A DNA stretch of 64,000 nucleotides from Madurella fahalii (GCA_029876055.1 CM056880.1:1-64000), one strand, 5' to 3'; shown: positions 1-10,977, counted from the stretch's first letter. Numbers and translations: made by a program. Notes: generated by a model not told the origin, from the sequence alone.

Positions 1-269
1 GAAATACCAAGTTAACGATTAGTTCGTAAACTTATACCGTAGCATTTACTACAACGGTTTATTATAGAAGTTCTCTATATTAGCAACTAGTAAATTATCT
101 ATTATATTACTATAGTAAACTAGTTATACTATATTATATATAATATTATATCTTATAGAAACTTATTCTATATTGAATTAGAGAAAATACTTTTCTCTGT
201 TTATAAAACTGTTCTGATCGTTATCTTCGGATAGAGATTACAACGGTATTATGTCTATTATAATACTCG
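1..269. other. AT-rich sequence without a gene
   Basis: Strongly AT-rich DNA with many TA steps and no reading frame of substance. The composition matches heavily RIP-mutated DNA. It leads into the decayed tandem repeat that starts near 270. I see no recognisable protein or RNA gene. Confidence 0.6.
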
Positions 270-1044
270 TCCCTATTATCTTCAATACGGATATTATATT
301 GAGTCCAGATATTGTCAAGGTAGTTAAGAAAGCCAAGGTATCGTTAAGGTAGTCGAGATAATCAGAGTAATCGTTAAGGTCAATACTGTTAGAGCTATCA
401 ATACTGTTAAGGTCGTCGAGGTTGTCAAGATAGTTAAGGCTATTAAAGTAGTTAGAGCCGTTATGTAGTTAAGATATTAAGGCTACTATATCTATTATAA
501 TACCTATCGTAATACTGATTCCAATTAATATTGTTATTCGATAGAAATATAATCTTTAATCTGGATAAGATAAGCTAAAGCTGAGATTGGAAGTATAATA
601 TTATATAGGAATTCCATTAATTTATTTGTAATCTAGGTTAATATTAAAACTATAAGTTCCTAGTATTCCTTTAAACTCTGAATCCTAGTTCGGAAGTTTA
701 CTAGGCTCTCGTTGGTTATTGTTAACGACGTTGTTATTAACGTTGTTATAAAGTTGTTATTGATGTTATTAAGCTAGATAGTATCTTTAAATATACCTGA
801 TCTAGAGGTATCTTTTGTTGAAAGTTTAGTTGGAATAGCTACAGATATATAACTAGGCTGTATCTGACTATAGGGCTATCGAAGCTAACTACTAGACGGG
901 TTAGATAGGCTAACTGGATAAGGTTAACTGAACTGTTAGATCGTATCTATCAGGTCTATTATATCTATTCTATCTATCGTCGTATCTATCAGATCTATCC
1001 TATACAACTGCATTATACCTATCGTGATACTCGTCCCTGTTATC
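270..1044. repeat. Decayed copy A of a ~0.8 kb tandem repeat
   Basis: This stretch aligns by eye, in the same order and orientation, with 1309-2060. Shared landmarks are ATTATATT[G/C]AGTCC near 291 and 1325, GGAATTCC[A/G]TTAA near 608 and 1688, and a GTATCTTTTGTTGAAAG-like block (GCGTCTCTTGTCGAAGG in copy B). Copy A differs mostly by C to T and G to A changes, as expected of RIP. Internally it carries short GTTAAGGT/GTCAAGGT subrepeats. Copy B keeps far more G and C, so the two copies have decayed very unequally. Confidence 0.75.
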
Positions 1045-1308
1045 TGTTAAAAAGGGTTGTGTTAAAAGGGTCAGGAAGCTGGATCCTGGATCTGCAAAAC
1101 ACGAACCCCGATCAGTGTAATCCGGATTAGTACGACTCGGATAAGTGTGATCCGATCTCTCGGAGACCCGTTAACCCGGGTCTCCGTGGTCCAGGAAATT
1201 AGGAATAAGAAGGAAGTTCACCTCCGTTAGACAAGGAAGAAAACAAGACATCCTCAATTTCCATCCTAAATTTAACTCCGAACGTTCAGAGGTGCTGTGC
1301 ATCCGACA
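1045..1308 (+). mobile_element. Solo LTR (TGT...ACA) with TTATC target duplication
   Basis: A 264-bp element beginning TGTTAAAAAGG and ending GCATCCGACA. It is flanked by TTATC at 1040-1044 and again at 1309-1313, a 5-bp target-site duplication typical of LTR retrotransposons. It is closely similar to the element at 27178-27438. At its left end a 15-bp segment is duplicated (TGTTAAAAAGGGTTG then TGTTAAAAGGG). It sits between copies A and B of the tandem repeat. No internal retrotransposon genes adjoin it, so it is a solo LTR left by recombination. Confidence 0.85.
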
Positions 1309-2060
1309 TTATCTTCTATAGGGGCATTATATTCAGTCCGGGTATTGTCAGGGCGGTCAGGGAAGTCAGGGCCGTCGTTAGGGTAGTGAGGATAGTTAGG
1401 GCCGTCGTTAGGGTAGTCAGGATAGTCGGAACCGTCGTCAGGGTAATTAGGGTAGTCAGAGCCGTCAGGGCGGTCAGTGCCGTCAAAGTCGTTAGTGCCG
1501 TCAGGGTCGTCAGTGCCGTCGAGGTAGTCAGGGCCGTTGCAATAGTCAGGACCGTCAAGGCCGGGGTATCTATCGTAATACCCATCGTGATACTTATTCC
1601 GATCAATAGTTTGATATTCGATAGGAACACGATCTTCAGTCCGGGTAGGATAGGTCGAAGCCGAGACCTGAACTATAATATTGTACAGGAATTCCGTTAA
1701 GACTACAAGTTCCTGGTATTCATTTGAACCCTGAATCCTGGCTCGAAAGTCAGCCAGGCTCTCTATCGGTTGTTATTGCTAACGTTGTTATTGACGACGT
1801 TGTTGTTATTGACGTTATTGTTGACGACGTTGTTGGGCCGGGCGGTGGCTTTAAAAGATGTACCCGATCAGGAGGCGTCTCTTGTCGAAGGTCTGGCTAC
1901 AGTGGTTGCAGGTATGTAACTGGGCTGCTGCATCTGACTGCAGGGCCGTCGAAGCCGATCACTGGGCGGGCCGGGCGGGCGAGGCAGGCCGGGCGGGCGA
2001 GGTTGACTGAACTGTCGGATCCGATTGTTGAGCCGGGTAGGCGGGTGAGGCCGAAGTCAA
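1309..2060. repeat. Less decayed copy B of the ~0.8 kb tandem repeat
   Basis: Direct repeat of 270-1044 with much higher GC. It contains a run of short related units (GTCAGGGCC, GTCGTTAGGGTAGTCAG and variants) around 1345-1560. These produce artificial low-complexity open frames on both strands (Val/Arg-rich on plus, Thr/Leu-rich on minus). A second GC-rich run of GGGCGGGC units lies near 1965-2010. I see no homology to a protein family. It is best read as a satellite-like or subtelomeric repeat unit. Confidence 0.7.
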
Positions 2061-2194
2061 GTTTGACTGGGCCGGCCGGGCGGGTAAGGCCCATTGAACT
2101 TGAGGTAGCTAGGCGGGTAAGGCCAATTGAACTTGACTGCGTTCTAGGGGTTCTATTGAAGAAAAAAAAAAGGGGGAAAAAAGAAAAAGAAGAT

Positions 2195-2760
2195 GGTATC
2201 TGGGAGCCGAACTAACTTAGATCTCGAGTACCGGCCTGGTCGAACTAACTTAGATATAGTCCCGGCTACCCGAACCTACCTAGATACAATTTCGTCCGGC
2301 CGAACTAACTTAGATAGAGTTCCGGCCGGCCGATTGATAGTGCAGGTCTCTTCACCGGGCGTAGCCCGGGTAAGCCGATTGATTAGGCGTATCTGATTAG
2401 ACTACTAGGCTGCAGAATCTAGATACGATCTTGTCCGGCCGAACTGACTTAGATAGAGTCCCGGCCGGCCGATTGACAGCACAAGGTCTCTTCGCCGGGC
2501 GCAGTCCGGGCAAGCCGATTGATTAGGTATATCTAATTGGCTTGCCTAGATACACTCTTATCCGGCCGAACTGACTTAGATAGTATCCCGGGCACCCGAA
2601 CTGACTTGGATATAGTCCCTGCTACCCGAACCTACCTAGATACAATTTCGTCTGGCCGAACTAACTTAGATAGGGTTTCGACCGGCCGATTGATAGCGTA
2701 GGTCTCTTCGCCGGGCGCAGCCCGGGTAAGCCGATTGATTGGGCGTATCTAATTGGCCCG
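2195..2760. repeat. Minisatellite of CGAACTAACTTAGATA-type units
   Basis: Repeated blocks built from variants of CCGAACT[A/G]ACTTAGATA followed by GTCCCGGC. They alternate with a longer segment that contains GGTCTCTTCGCCGGGCG and AAGCCGATTGATTAGGCG. The composite block occurs about three times (near 2290, 2430 and 2660). A lone degenerate unit (CTACCCGAACCTATCTAG) recurs at about 3333-3350. No coding potential is apparent. Confidence 0.75.
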
Positions 2761-2771
2761 CTACGCTGTAG

Positions 2772-2793
2772 AACCCCAACCCCAACCCCAACC
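2772..2793 (-). repeat. Short telomere-like array (CCCCAA units)
   Basis: Three perfect CCCCAA units followed by a variant. This is the complement of TTGGGG and a one-base variant of the fungal telomere complement CCCTAA. It lies about 230 bp left of a G-rich array on the other strand, so the two telomere-like tracts face each other. Confidence 0.6.
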
Positions 2794-2999
2794 ACAACAC
2801 AGTTCCAACTCTATATATCTCAGCCCCCTTTGGTCGCACCAACCTGCATTTTCGCAGTAGGTAACTCCTAATTGTTCTCTTTCTTTTGGTACCAGTTGCA
2901 CGATTTTTAGAGCAAAAAAGGTCATCCGTTTCTACTCGGGAAGTTTTCATCTATTTCTACCCCTTGTTTTCGCACTAGAAACGAATAGAAAATTGGGGA

Positions 3000-3108
3000 T
3001 AGGGTTAGGGTTGGACTCGGGTTAGGGTTCGGGGTTGGGGTTGGGGTTGGGGTTCGAGCGTAGCGTATAGGGAGAGCGGCGGGGAGAATGGAGGTTCGGG
3101 TTAGGGTT
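3000..3108 (+). repeat. Interstitial telomere-like array (TTAGGG and TTGGGG variants)
   Basis: The tract starts with TAGGGTTAGGGTTGG, continues with GGGTTAGGGTTCGG and four GGGGTT units, and ends with a further GGGTTAGGGTTCC at 3096-3108. Canonical fungal TTAGGG units are mixed with TTGGGG and TTCGGG variants. It is flanked by non-telomeric DNA on both sides, so it is an internal relic or a subtelomeric tract. It could form G-quadruplexes. Confidence 0.7.
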
Positions 3109-3255
3109 CCAAATTTTTTTTTTTTTTTTTTCCCATCGGATTCTACAGGGGTACGGGTTTCAACGGAGTCTACCCCCCGGCCGGCTCGCTTCGGGGGTGG
3201 CACGGCCCCTTTTTCATCGGATTCCAGTGGACTCCGACGGCGCATGGGGGATAGT

Positions 3256-3317
3256 AGTATATAATAATAGAAAGTAATGGAAAAACAGTATATAATAATA
3301 GAAAGTAATGGAAAAAC
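3256..3317. repeat. Perfect 31-bp tandem duplication
   Basis: A 31-bp AT-rich unit beginning AGTATATAATAATAG occurs twice head to tail (3256-3286 and 3287-3317) without a mismatch. The identity inside otherwise decayed DNA suggests a recent duplication. Confidence 0.85.
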
Positions 3318-3458
3318 AGATGCAGTCCTAGCTACCCGAACCTATCTAGTATATAGAGCTCTTTTACAACGTAATATCCAGCATTAATGAGAACTGTTGA
3401 ATTGTCTGGATACAGGGCACTCCGAGTTAGATTTGCTATAGCTAACTACTCGGAGCTT

Positions 3459-3872
3459 TTAGTACTCAGGCACCTCATCTTCTTCTATCCAAACGCACGA
3501 TGTCCCCCAGCTTTCCGGGAAGGGCCGTAAACCCTCATGAAAAGTTAGGCCCCATTGATCCATGTTGGAAATTATGAAGGTCCCATTGCCAATATCTTCA
3601 ACGTCTCCGAAACTAATGGCCCAGCTGTCCAGAATATTCTGCACCTTCTCCAAAGCAAGCGCTCTCGAGCAGCTCTCGCAGACACCGTGCACAACGATTT
3701 GTTTATTCTCTTTGTCGATAACATACTCAACCCCGGCGGGAATGTAAGCCTCGCATGCAGAGTGGTCCCACCGCACCCAGCAAGGTTGAATCCCATATCC
3801 GAGTCTGCATCGCTTCTCAAATTTGAGAGCAGCGGCAGCGAAGGTGGCAAGGAGAATTGAGGTCAGTCTCAT
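3459..3872 (-). CDS. Small secreted six-cysteine protein (effector-like)
   Basis: Encodes 137 residues. It opens with a clear signal peptide (MRLTSILLATFAAAA) followed at once by KFEKR, a Kex2-type processing site at residue 21. The mature protein therefore starts with Cys22. Six cysteines (about 22, 31, 40, 64, 67, 125) include a CESC pair, and the tail is acidic. I do not recognise the family. It stands alone in decayed, repeat-rich DNA just right of the telomere-like array, yet its frame is open and free of RIP stops, which suggests it is maintained. A secreted effector or interaction protein is an inference. Single exon; the ATG chosen is the only one that gives the signal peptide. Confidence 0.7.
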   Translation of the reverse strand: MRLTSILLATFAAAALKFEKRCRLGYGIQPCWVRWDHSACEAYIPAGVEYVIDKENKQIVVHGVCESCSRALALEKVQNILDSWAISFGDVEDIGNGTFIISNMDQWGLTFHEGLRPFPESWGTSCVWIEEDEVPEY

Positions 3873-6129
3873 TGTAAACGAAGGTCGTCTTGCAAATCTC
3901 TCTAAATCTCTAGCGGTTTCCGAGTATAATTTGAGAGAAAAAGTTTCCGCGGTTTAACACTGAATTTAAAAATCAGACGACTCTTATATAATCATAGGCT
4001 TTTTTTGGGGTTGGGGGGTTGGGGGCCGTTGGGGGGAAGGGATTCACCGCAATCGATCTTCTTGTGCTCTGTGATGGAAAGTAGGGTAGTGTCGGTTGCA
4101 ATTATCCAGATTAATTCCCCAACTTCTCGATGCCCGGTGACGTTTTTTACCACCAGTGCAGGCTCCCGTTTGGAAGGCATTTGAAGCACCTCCGATTATG
4201 CTACCGACCTCATACATTCCTGCAGGATTTACCAAGTGACTGCTGTGATGCCCCGATTGGCTACTCGCTCCAATGATTCCCTGGAATGGGAAAAAACACC
4301 GGACAACTTCCGTCTGCTAGAACAGGTAATTTCATCAATCATGAGAGTTCCAAGGCGCTAAGCCCGAAATGCTGCGCAACATAACATCCCGGCTTCTCCT
4401 CATCGGCTCCGCAAAATGCTCGTACGATGACAATGATAAATTGAGCCATCCCGGTGATTTTGTAATAGTCTTGCTCCTAGAGCTCGAAAGGGATAAAAGG
4501 AAATTGGACGAGTAGGTGGATTACATTAATGAAAGGGATTTAGAATGTTTTGCCACTTGCTTAACATTAGAAAAATTTCCGGAAGACGCTAGACTTTCGT
4601 AAACAAACGGAATTTGGAATTCATCAGGACGGACCAAATACAGTAAGGTATCTCTCTTGGGGAGTTGGGTGATGATGCGAAGGTGGATCCTAGGCACCTA
4701 AGTACCTTAGGAAGGCACAGTACCTACACTAGTCCGGGTCAAAACGGCTATACTATTACGTCGCTTGCTGGGTTGGACAAAGGCATGTCCAGAAAACACG
4801 CTCCAATAACCCGCAAACATACCGGTCAGTTGGATGAACGCACACGCAATTGTCATGCTATAAGGACTCCTTGGACTTCCTCACTTTTCCACAGCAACTA
4901 ACCTTACGGCGTACCAGACAACTGCCTCAAGAAAACCTCTCTAGCCGACTCATTCACAAAAAATATATCTAACGTACCTACTTATGTAGCCATTTTTGTG
5001 GAGCGCTAACGGTGCCTCAGCTAATCTTGTACAGCGCCAGTAGAGTTGGCATCGCGTTTGGTAATTGTTACAACGACGACTACGGGTTTGGAAACTGTGA
5101 TGCAACAGGTAAGTGTTATGAGTGCCCCTTGCAAAACGGGTATATAGCTAGCTAATTATGATCTCACTGGTAAATGAGTTTGTTATCTCGCAAACGTCGC
5201 TCTCTGGAGCCTTAGAGATGAATTCAAGCACCAATTAGGGCATTCTCGAGGGGATTGTTTTGTCTGGACGACTGCGCAGTTCCCGGCTGCTGAGCATCGG
5301 GACAAGCGCCGAAAGAAACAAGAGAGGAAGACATACTTTGTGGGACAAATGAGAGACAATGCCGACGGCTTCCCCCTGCTGAGGTGCGCCGTGGCGCCTC
5401 GACATGTTGCATTGGTGTTGGTGCCCTTGTTCTTGGTCAATAACTGTGTAAGCCTGACTCAGTTGTCCTACAACAAGCTGGTACTCTATCTGGGTCTTTG
5501 ACATATAAATGGCTCCTGATAGTTGCAATTGACTCTAATACCTCGGACGCTCCTTGTGCAGGAATCTTGTAGAGACCTTAGCTGGAGCCTTCGGAAATGG
5601 GATTGAGGGCGATGTCATCGGTAACGGCCGACGTGATCTTGTCGGAAGGTCTCGGCATGGCGCTGGTAGAATGGTTAAAGAGGAGAAGGATGACGCCTGT
5701 AAATTCCGTGGATTCCTGTTCCCTATTTAATTATAGCTTTTGGAGCTCCTTAGTATAATTAGTAGCTAGATAGTTACGAAAGTATTCGCAAAGTTTCAAC
5801 TCTTAAATCCTAGGCCGAAGTTCTCAGTAGAAGGCCTCAGCATCCTGACATTCTTGCTCTAAAAACCATTGCCGTTCCCGGCATCCTTATAGGACGATGG
5901 TTGTTGATTCTACACCAATCACCCCACCCCCCGCCACTGGTGAATCAGGTATAGCGCCCCGGGGGCGGAACTTGCTGTAGGCCCATTTCCTTCTGCATCA
6001 TCAATAAGGCCGTCCTAGCTATTGCTCCTTAGATGGGACAATCGATTCAGTACTCTTTACTATACCTGTTACAAGCTTAATTGAGGAGCTTTCTTCACGT
6101 ACAAAGCGATCTCCTCTCAACCAGAAGGA
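3873..6129. other. Gene-poor interval with G-rich tract
   Basis: No convincing gene. At 4003-4037 there is a G-rich tract (GGGGTTGGGGGGTTGGGGG and on) able to form a G-quadruplex. Around 5030-5156 a short frame with four cysteines (containing GFGNCDATGKCYEC) follows a possible splice acceptor, but I could not find a first exon. Minus-strand frames at 5183-5528 lack recognisable motifs. The rest looks like decayed intergenic DNA. Confidence 0.5.
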
Positions 6130-6310
6130 GCACTATATATATATATAGGGTCTTAACCTTGTCTAGTCTGTACGGACCTAATTTGCGATGGTGTCGTCTG
6201 GCCTGTGTTGTCCATGCTGTGTGTCTGGTATTTGGCTACCTTTATCCTTTCCCTTGTTTTGATAGGTATATAGGTGTAGATGTGTATTTCTGCACCACTT
6301 CACTGAGAGA
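6130..6310 (+). mobile_element. Degenerate LTR fragment
   Basis: The stretch ending CCCTTGTTTTGATAGG, GTAGATGTGTATTTCTGC and CACTTCACTG resembles by eye the 3' ends of the LTR-like sequences at 18903-19221 and 21634-22059 (CCCCTTGTTTTG, GGATGTGTGTTTTCCGC, CTATTTC). Only the 3' part seems to be present and I see no target duplication. Confidence 0.35.
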
Positions 6311-6630
6311 GTTGTTTCCTTTGCCCCGGGACCTGCCCCCTTTGTAGCTGCCAAATGCTTCTAAGAAAACTACTAAAAGCAACGTACTGGCTTTCTATCA
6401 TCTGGGGTTGACCGAAAAATACGGTTTTTTCCCCTATATCCATTATGGATGCTGACGGAGTGACTTTTTGCAAGTTCCTACTACGAATCAGGTTTCTAGT
6501 TAAAGTGGGGAAGGACAGGGGGATATCCCGAACTTCCGGCATTTTCCTGTGCCCTTATATGCTCTTCGTTCTTGTGTCTTCTCATCGTTCGTTTGAATCA
6601 GCAATTCATCCCTGAACCGGCAGATCAGCA

Positions 6631-8137
6631 ATGTCGCAAACTCGAACAAACCCGCTTACAGCAATGAGAGCACCTAGAGGCGAATGCGAGTCCGATCCGG
6701 CTCCAACGCCGGTTTTACCACCGCTACCGCGTAGAAAGCAAGCGAGGGTACTCATCTCTGCGTTCGGAACGATAGTCCTTACGTTTGGGTATAATCAGAC
6801 CTATGGTGTGTTTCAAGAGTACTACCTCTCGTCCAGCCAAAACGTCCTGGTGCCATCTCCGGCCACGCAGACATCTCCGCCGAGGGCACTACTAGCCCTT
6901 GTCGGTACGCTGTGCTACGGGCTGACATGGGCGGGTGGCATCGTCGTGAATCCCGTGATATCGCGAATCGAGCACGGGACCTGGACACAGACAACGTCCT
7001 CGACCCAGCGTTGGCACCGCAAGATACTGAAGATGTTGACGCTGAAAATGATCACCATCTCAGGAATACTCATGGTGTCGGCCGGGTTTACCCTGGCTTC
7101 CTTCTGTCGTTCCATATGGCAGCTTCTGTTGACCCAGGGCTTTCTGGTTGGCTTTGGGATGTCCCTCCTGTACTTTCCTTTTCTGGCTCCTGCGCCCGAA
7201 TATTTTACCAAACATCGGGCCACGGCTATGGGATTTGTAAAGCCTCCGGAAATCTATCGGGAAACGAGATCGGACTGCTAACGCTTCCCTTCTTTAGATT
7301 CTAGCTGGCGGTGGTATCGGCGGTCTGCTTTTTGCACCCATTATCCGAGCGCTTCTTAGCGCTGTTGGCGGTCGTTGGACCCTCCGCATTTACGCCGCCT
7401 TCAACTTGACGGTCGGGCTGCCCATCGCCTGGGCGGTGCCGCCGAGCAGGTTCGCGTCCGTCTCGACGTCCGAAGGGCCTGAGAGGCGAGAGACGCACGT
7501 CTCACGCGCGCTAGCCTCCCGCGCGACCTTCCTTTTCTCCGCCGTGGCCGCGTTCCTCCAGGCTGCCGGAGCTCAGCTGCCACTCTCCTTCATCCCCTCG
7601 TACACGGTGACGCTCGGCCTCACGCCGTCGAACGGCGCCAACTTGCTCGCCGCCAGCAACGCCATAAATGCCGTGTCGCGCGTCCTGACGGGCTACGTCG
7701 GTGACCAGCTCGGCCGACAAAACACCCTTGTCATGACACTCCTCCTCGCCGCGTCCAGCGTCTTTGCCTTTTGGCTGCCTAGCGTCCTGACCATCACCGG
7801 TCCATCGACCTCAACCCCCCCGCTCTGGGCGGCTTTCGTCACTTTCTACAGCGTCTCGGCCGGTGGATACTACGCCCTTTTTCCGGCCATCATTGCCGAG
7901 GTCTTCGGCATCCGCCAGTATGCCGCTGTGAATGCGTTTATCCTGTTTGTGAGGGGCTTTGGTACCATGTTAGGGAGTCCGGTAGGCGGGCAGCTTCTGG
8001 GGAACTCGGAACCAAGGACGCGAGCTTATACGAGTATCGCGTATTGGGACGGAGCGCTCTTGATGGGCGCAACGCTGTGTTGCGTTGGGGTACGATGGGC
8101 AGATGGAAAGGGAAAGGGGTGGAAGTGGATTGCTTGA
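6631..8137 (+). CDS. MFS transporter, monocarboxylate-transporter-like
   Basis: Two exons, 6631-7236 and 7298-8137, joined across a 61-bp intron (GTAAAG donor, CTGCTAAC branch site, CTTTAG acceptor), give 481 residues. Splicing restores the glycine-rich helix start (GF then ILAGGGIGGLLF). A basic RRKQAR stretch precedes helix 1, and the RATAMG motif before the mid-protein loop is typical of fungal MCT-like MFS carriers. Several hydrophobic segments follow, consistent with a 12-helix permease. The substrate is probably a monocarboxylate or similar small acid by family, but this cannot be told from sequence. The plasma membrane is the likely site. The gene is intact despite lying in a repeat-rich region. 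Confidence 0.85.
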
Positions 8138-9296
8138 GGCCGATTTGGTCCGGTGGTACCATAACGTGAACGCGCCTTCCAAGTCTTGCAGGATCGTTCC
8201 GGCCCGGACCAGCAAGCTGACGCTGTCCAGCCCGAGATCAGTGACACGACTAAGTCGGACGGAGCCGAGATTAGGACGCTGCTGGCGTACGGCGTGAGGA
8301 AGTGCCGTTTCTAGGGCCCGGTCCGAGTACCAGCGCAACATAGGCTGGCGGGCTTACGTGCACGGGAGGTGATGGTGGTCGGTGTGATGAAACGGAAGAA
8401 TGTGAACTGGATGTTTAATCCACCTGAAATAATGTGCTTCCATATAAACCAGCTGCTTAGGGGAAGAAATTTTTACAGTCGGCGGCGTCGCTAGTATCAC
8501 CAACTGGATGTGCTGTTAGTTTCTAAGCCTCGCTATAGGGCCCTCAGCTTCTAGGGCTCATTGCCATCCGAGCGGATAGAATCTCGGGGTTTCCGCACCA
8601 TCCATGTTGATACCGAGTAGGACGTCGTAATCAACGGAAACCGTATCACATATCGGCTATTGAACGGTCTTTCATGCGGCCTTGCTAACATCGTCTACCG
8701 CTTACTCATACCTTAAGCCAATCATAGAGTATCAATTTAGGTTGATGATGTACCATGTTTGCAACGTGTAATAAATTGATAGACATGGTGACTCTACGTA
8801 GCTTTTAACTTCATCTTATAAAACTCCAATAGTTTGGAGTTGCCCAGTCCCCAGCCACTTACTACCATAGCGTTATTCGCTTATACTAGTATGCTAAGTA
8901 TGGAGCTTCACCTGGAGTTGTGGACTGCTCAGGTAGGTATCTAGCATAATCGGAGTTGTGTGTACTGCTGGCGCCCTAACTAAATATACTACGAATAGAA
9001 AGACATATTTTGATAGCAGGTAGTACTAGAATTATAGGTTTCGAATGCGATTATAGGAGGAGAAATAATTGCTTTCTACCTCGTGTGTGAAAAGCCCAGA
9101 GAAGAAGGAAGCTATAAGAATGTTACAATGCAGCTAGATTTCTAAAGGTTAAGGAGAGGCACGAGAGAACCAATGTCATGATGCCGAAGTCAAATGTTGT
9201 AACGGAGACAAGCTAATGCGACGCCTGAATCCCTGAAAGAATCTGAAAAACCAGACACATCCACTCCGCTAGCCAAGGACTCGGTCCTGTCGTAAA
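8138..9296. other. Intergenic, no gene seen
   Basis: About 1.1 kb of mixed-composition DNA. Short open frames overlapping the MFS 3' end are antisense shadows. I see no motif, RNA gene or structured repeat. Confidence 0.5.
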
Positions 9297-9622
9297 TCAA
9301 ACAGTCTCCACAAGATCCGTCACATCATTGTCCTCTCTACCATCAACTGGTGGCTCCGTCACTTTGCCACCGAACGTGACCGGACACTCATTTATCCAAT
9401 CATACCTGAAAAAATTCTCGCATGTCGGATTCAGAGAGACGGGTCTACTATTGAAGCATCCCGTCTGGTAGTAATCGCGGCACGTATAGTACTGGCCTGT
9501 ATTGCAGGAAGGTTGCGAGATCGCTTCTTTAGCGCATTGGCGGGGTTCACAGAGTTGCTGCCAGGCGGAGTAGCAGCTGCCAAGACCACATGAACGGTCA
9601 GAGCTATACTGATAAACTTCAA
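9297..9622 (-). pseudogene. Frameshifted cysteine-rich secreted protein
   Basis: Two overlapping minus-strand frames together look like one secreted protein. The frame starting at ATG 9622 gives a good signal peptide (MKFISIALTVHVVLAA) but then runs in a poor frame to a stop at 9431. The frame one base away encodes a cysteine-rich domain from about 9580 to the stop at 9297, with about ten cysteines (for example LCEPRQC, YYTCRDYYQTGC, NECPVTFGG). The cysteine frame alone starts with MFCRLVLNMALV and has no convincing signal peptide. No intron-sized GT-AG pair lies at the switch. A one-base loss near 9575, or a sequencing error there, best explains it. Family not recognised. Confidence 0.55.
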
Positions 9623-9674
9623 TGCCGCGGAAGTCTAGGACAAGTGCCATGTTGAGTACTAAGCGGCAGAACAT

Positions 9675-10927
9675 TGCCCAAGGCCAACCTGAAACCTGCC
9701 TTCATTGCGGGAGCGTCGAGACCGAATGCAGGGTTCTCATGATGCTTCAGGCAATCGGGTGTTCAATGGTTTCTCTCGAGCAAAGTTATGTATCGGGTTG
9801 AAAAAGAGAGGGGTATGGAAATTATACCAAGAAGTTGGGTGGCATTGGAAGGGTTATAGTATAGACAGATTCTGCGTCCCCTACCGTCCATGCCCAGATT
9901 AGTAAATATTGATCTCTTAGACATGGAGCTTTACTCGTTAGACTCGTCCCCGGTGTCGTGCTCAATGCAGCGGGGGTGATGCTTGGCTGCATAGTCGAAC
10001 ATCCTGTTCGGGTTCAGATCACTTCCAGAGTTACGCCTTTTAATTTTATATACCTTACTAGTAAGTGTTGTAGTATAGAGGCAAAGGATGCCGGCAGTCG
10101 GCCCCAGGCTCCGTTGTCGTCCACTAAATCTCCGGCTTGGTTGGATAGTATCACGCAAGGCTCCTGCTGGAATCTGCAGTCCATCCTCAATCGACGCATT
10201 ACTTGTAAGGTGGCTTCGTAGACGGTGTAGTTTAAATGGATTAAATAATCGAGTACCAAGAATGATAACTTGATCATTCATATTACAGTCCTCATCGATG
10301 GTTGCGAATTTAGGCTTTTGAGAAATGTATCCACTTCTAGACAGGCAATTTGCCTTCCACAACACACTATAATAAACCGCACGGTTTCGCTTTCATGGTT
10401 TGGCATACCAAAGTTTTCTTTTCCATAGCTGAGTGGGCGTATTGCAACACGACTAATACAACTAGTATAACTAGTATGACTAGTATGACTAGTATGACTA
10501 GTATGATCAATACGGCCTTGGGATATCAGCAATGATTAAGCAAACTCAGTATCCAGCCTAGTTATCACGTTAATTTGGGAGCCCAGAGACTAACACATGG
10601 GATACTATTGAATTTATAACCTGCTTCATATTGGCTACTGGGAAGCGTTCTCCCATGGACAGGGATAAGCGCCTGTATCTTCAAGTCGATAGTGGCTTCT
10701 TTGTCTTACGCCGCAGTTATAACTTGTCATCGGACTACCTTGGCCTGACGGAAAAAGGTAAAAGAGCAAGGGCTTTTGCAACTAGCACGGCTAAATTACT
10801 AACGAATATGCGTTGGACAAACTCCCACGGCTTCGAATAGGGCGAGTTCTGGGGACGAAGGTTCCCAGACGTGCAGTTGGGTTTAAGATGGTCTACATAG
10901 CTGGATTTAGCGAGTTTATTTACCTTA
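9675..10927. other. Gene-poor interval left of the pogo-type element
   Basis: Contains a 9-bp minisatellite (10451-10513, listed separately) and several short frames on both strands at 9931-10365 without recognisable motifs. The minus-strand frame ending near 9931 has an acidic tail (DTGDESNE) but no supporting homology. I would not call a gene here. Confidence 0.45.
10451..10513. repeat. 9-bp minisatellite (GACTAGTAT), 7 units
   Basis: Seven 9-bp units, the central ones being AACTAGTAT twice and GACTAGTAT three times, flanked by degenerate GACTAATAC and GATCAATAC. The repeat is in frame on both strands and creates Thr/Ser/Met-rich artefact peptides. Confidence 0.85.
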
Positions 10928-10977
10928 ACGTACATTATAAGCGGCTCGTGGGTATAAGTGGGGTGTGGGCTTTCCAC
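10928..10977 (+). repeat. Left terminal inverted repeat of the pogo-type element
   Basis: Fifty bases that pair with 12530-12579 in inverted orientation with five mismatches: three adjacent at positions 18-20 and two near positions 37 and 39. Preceded by the TA target duplication. Confidence 0.9.

Noticed and set aside
1316..1700. Overlapping low-complexity frames on both strands (Leu/Thr-rich and Val/Arg-rich)
   Set aside because: They follow the 9-12 bp subrepeats of the tandem repeat unit and mirror each other on the two strands.
5016..5156. Possible terminal exon of a small cysteine-rich secreted protein
   Set aside because: Four cysteines and a plausible acceptor, but no first exon or signal peptide could be found upstream.
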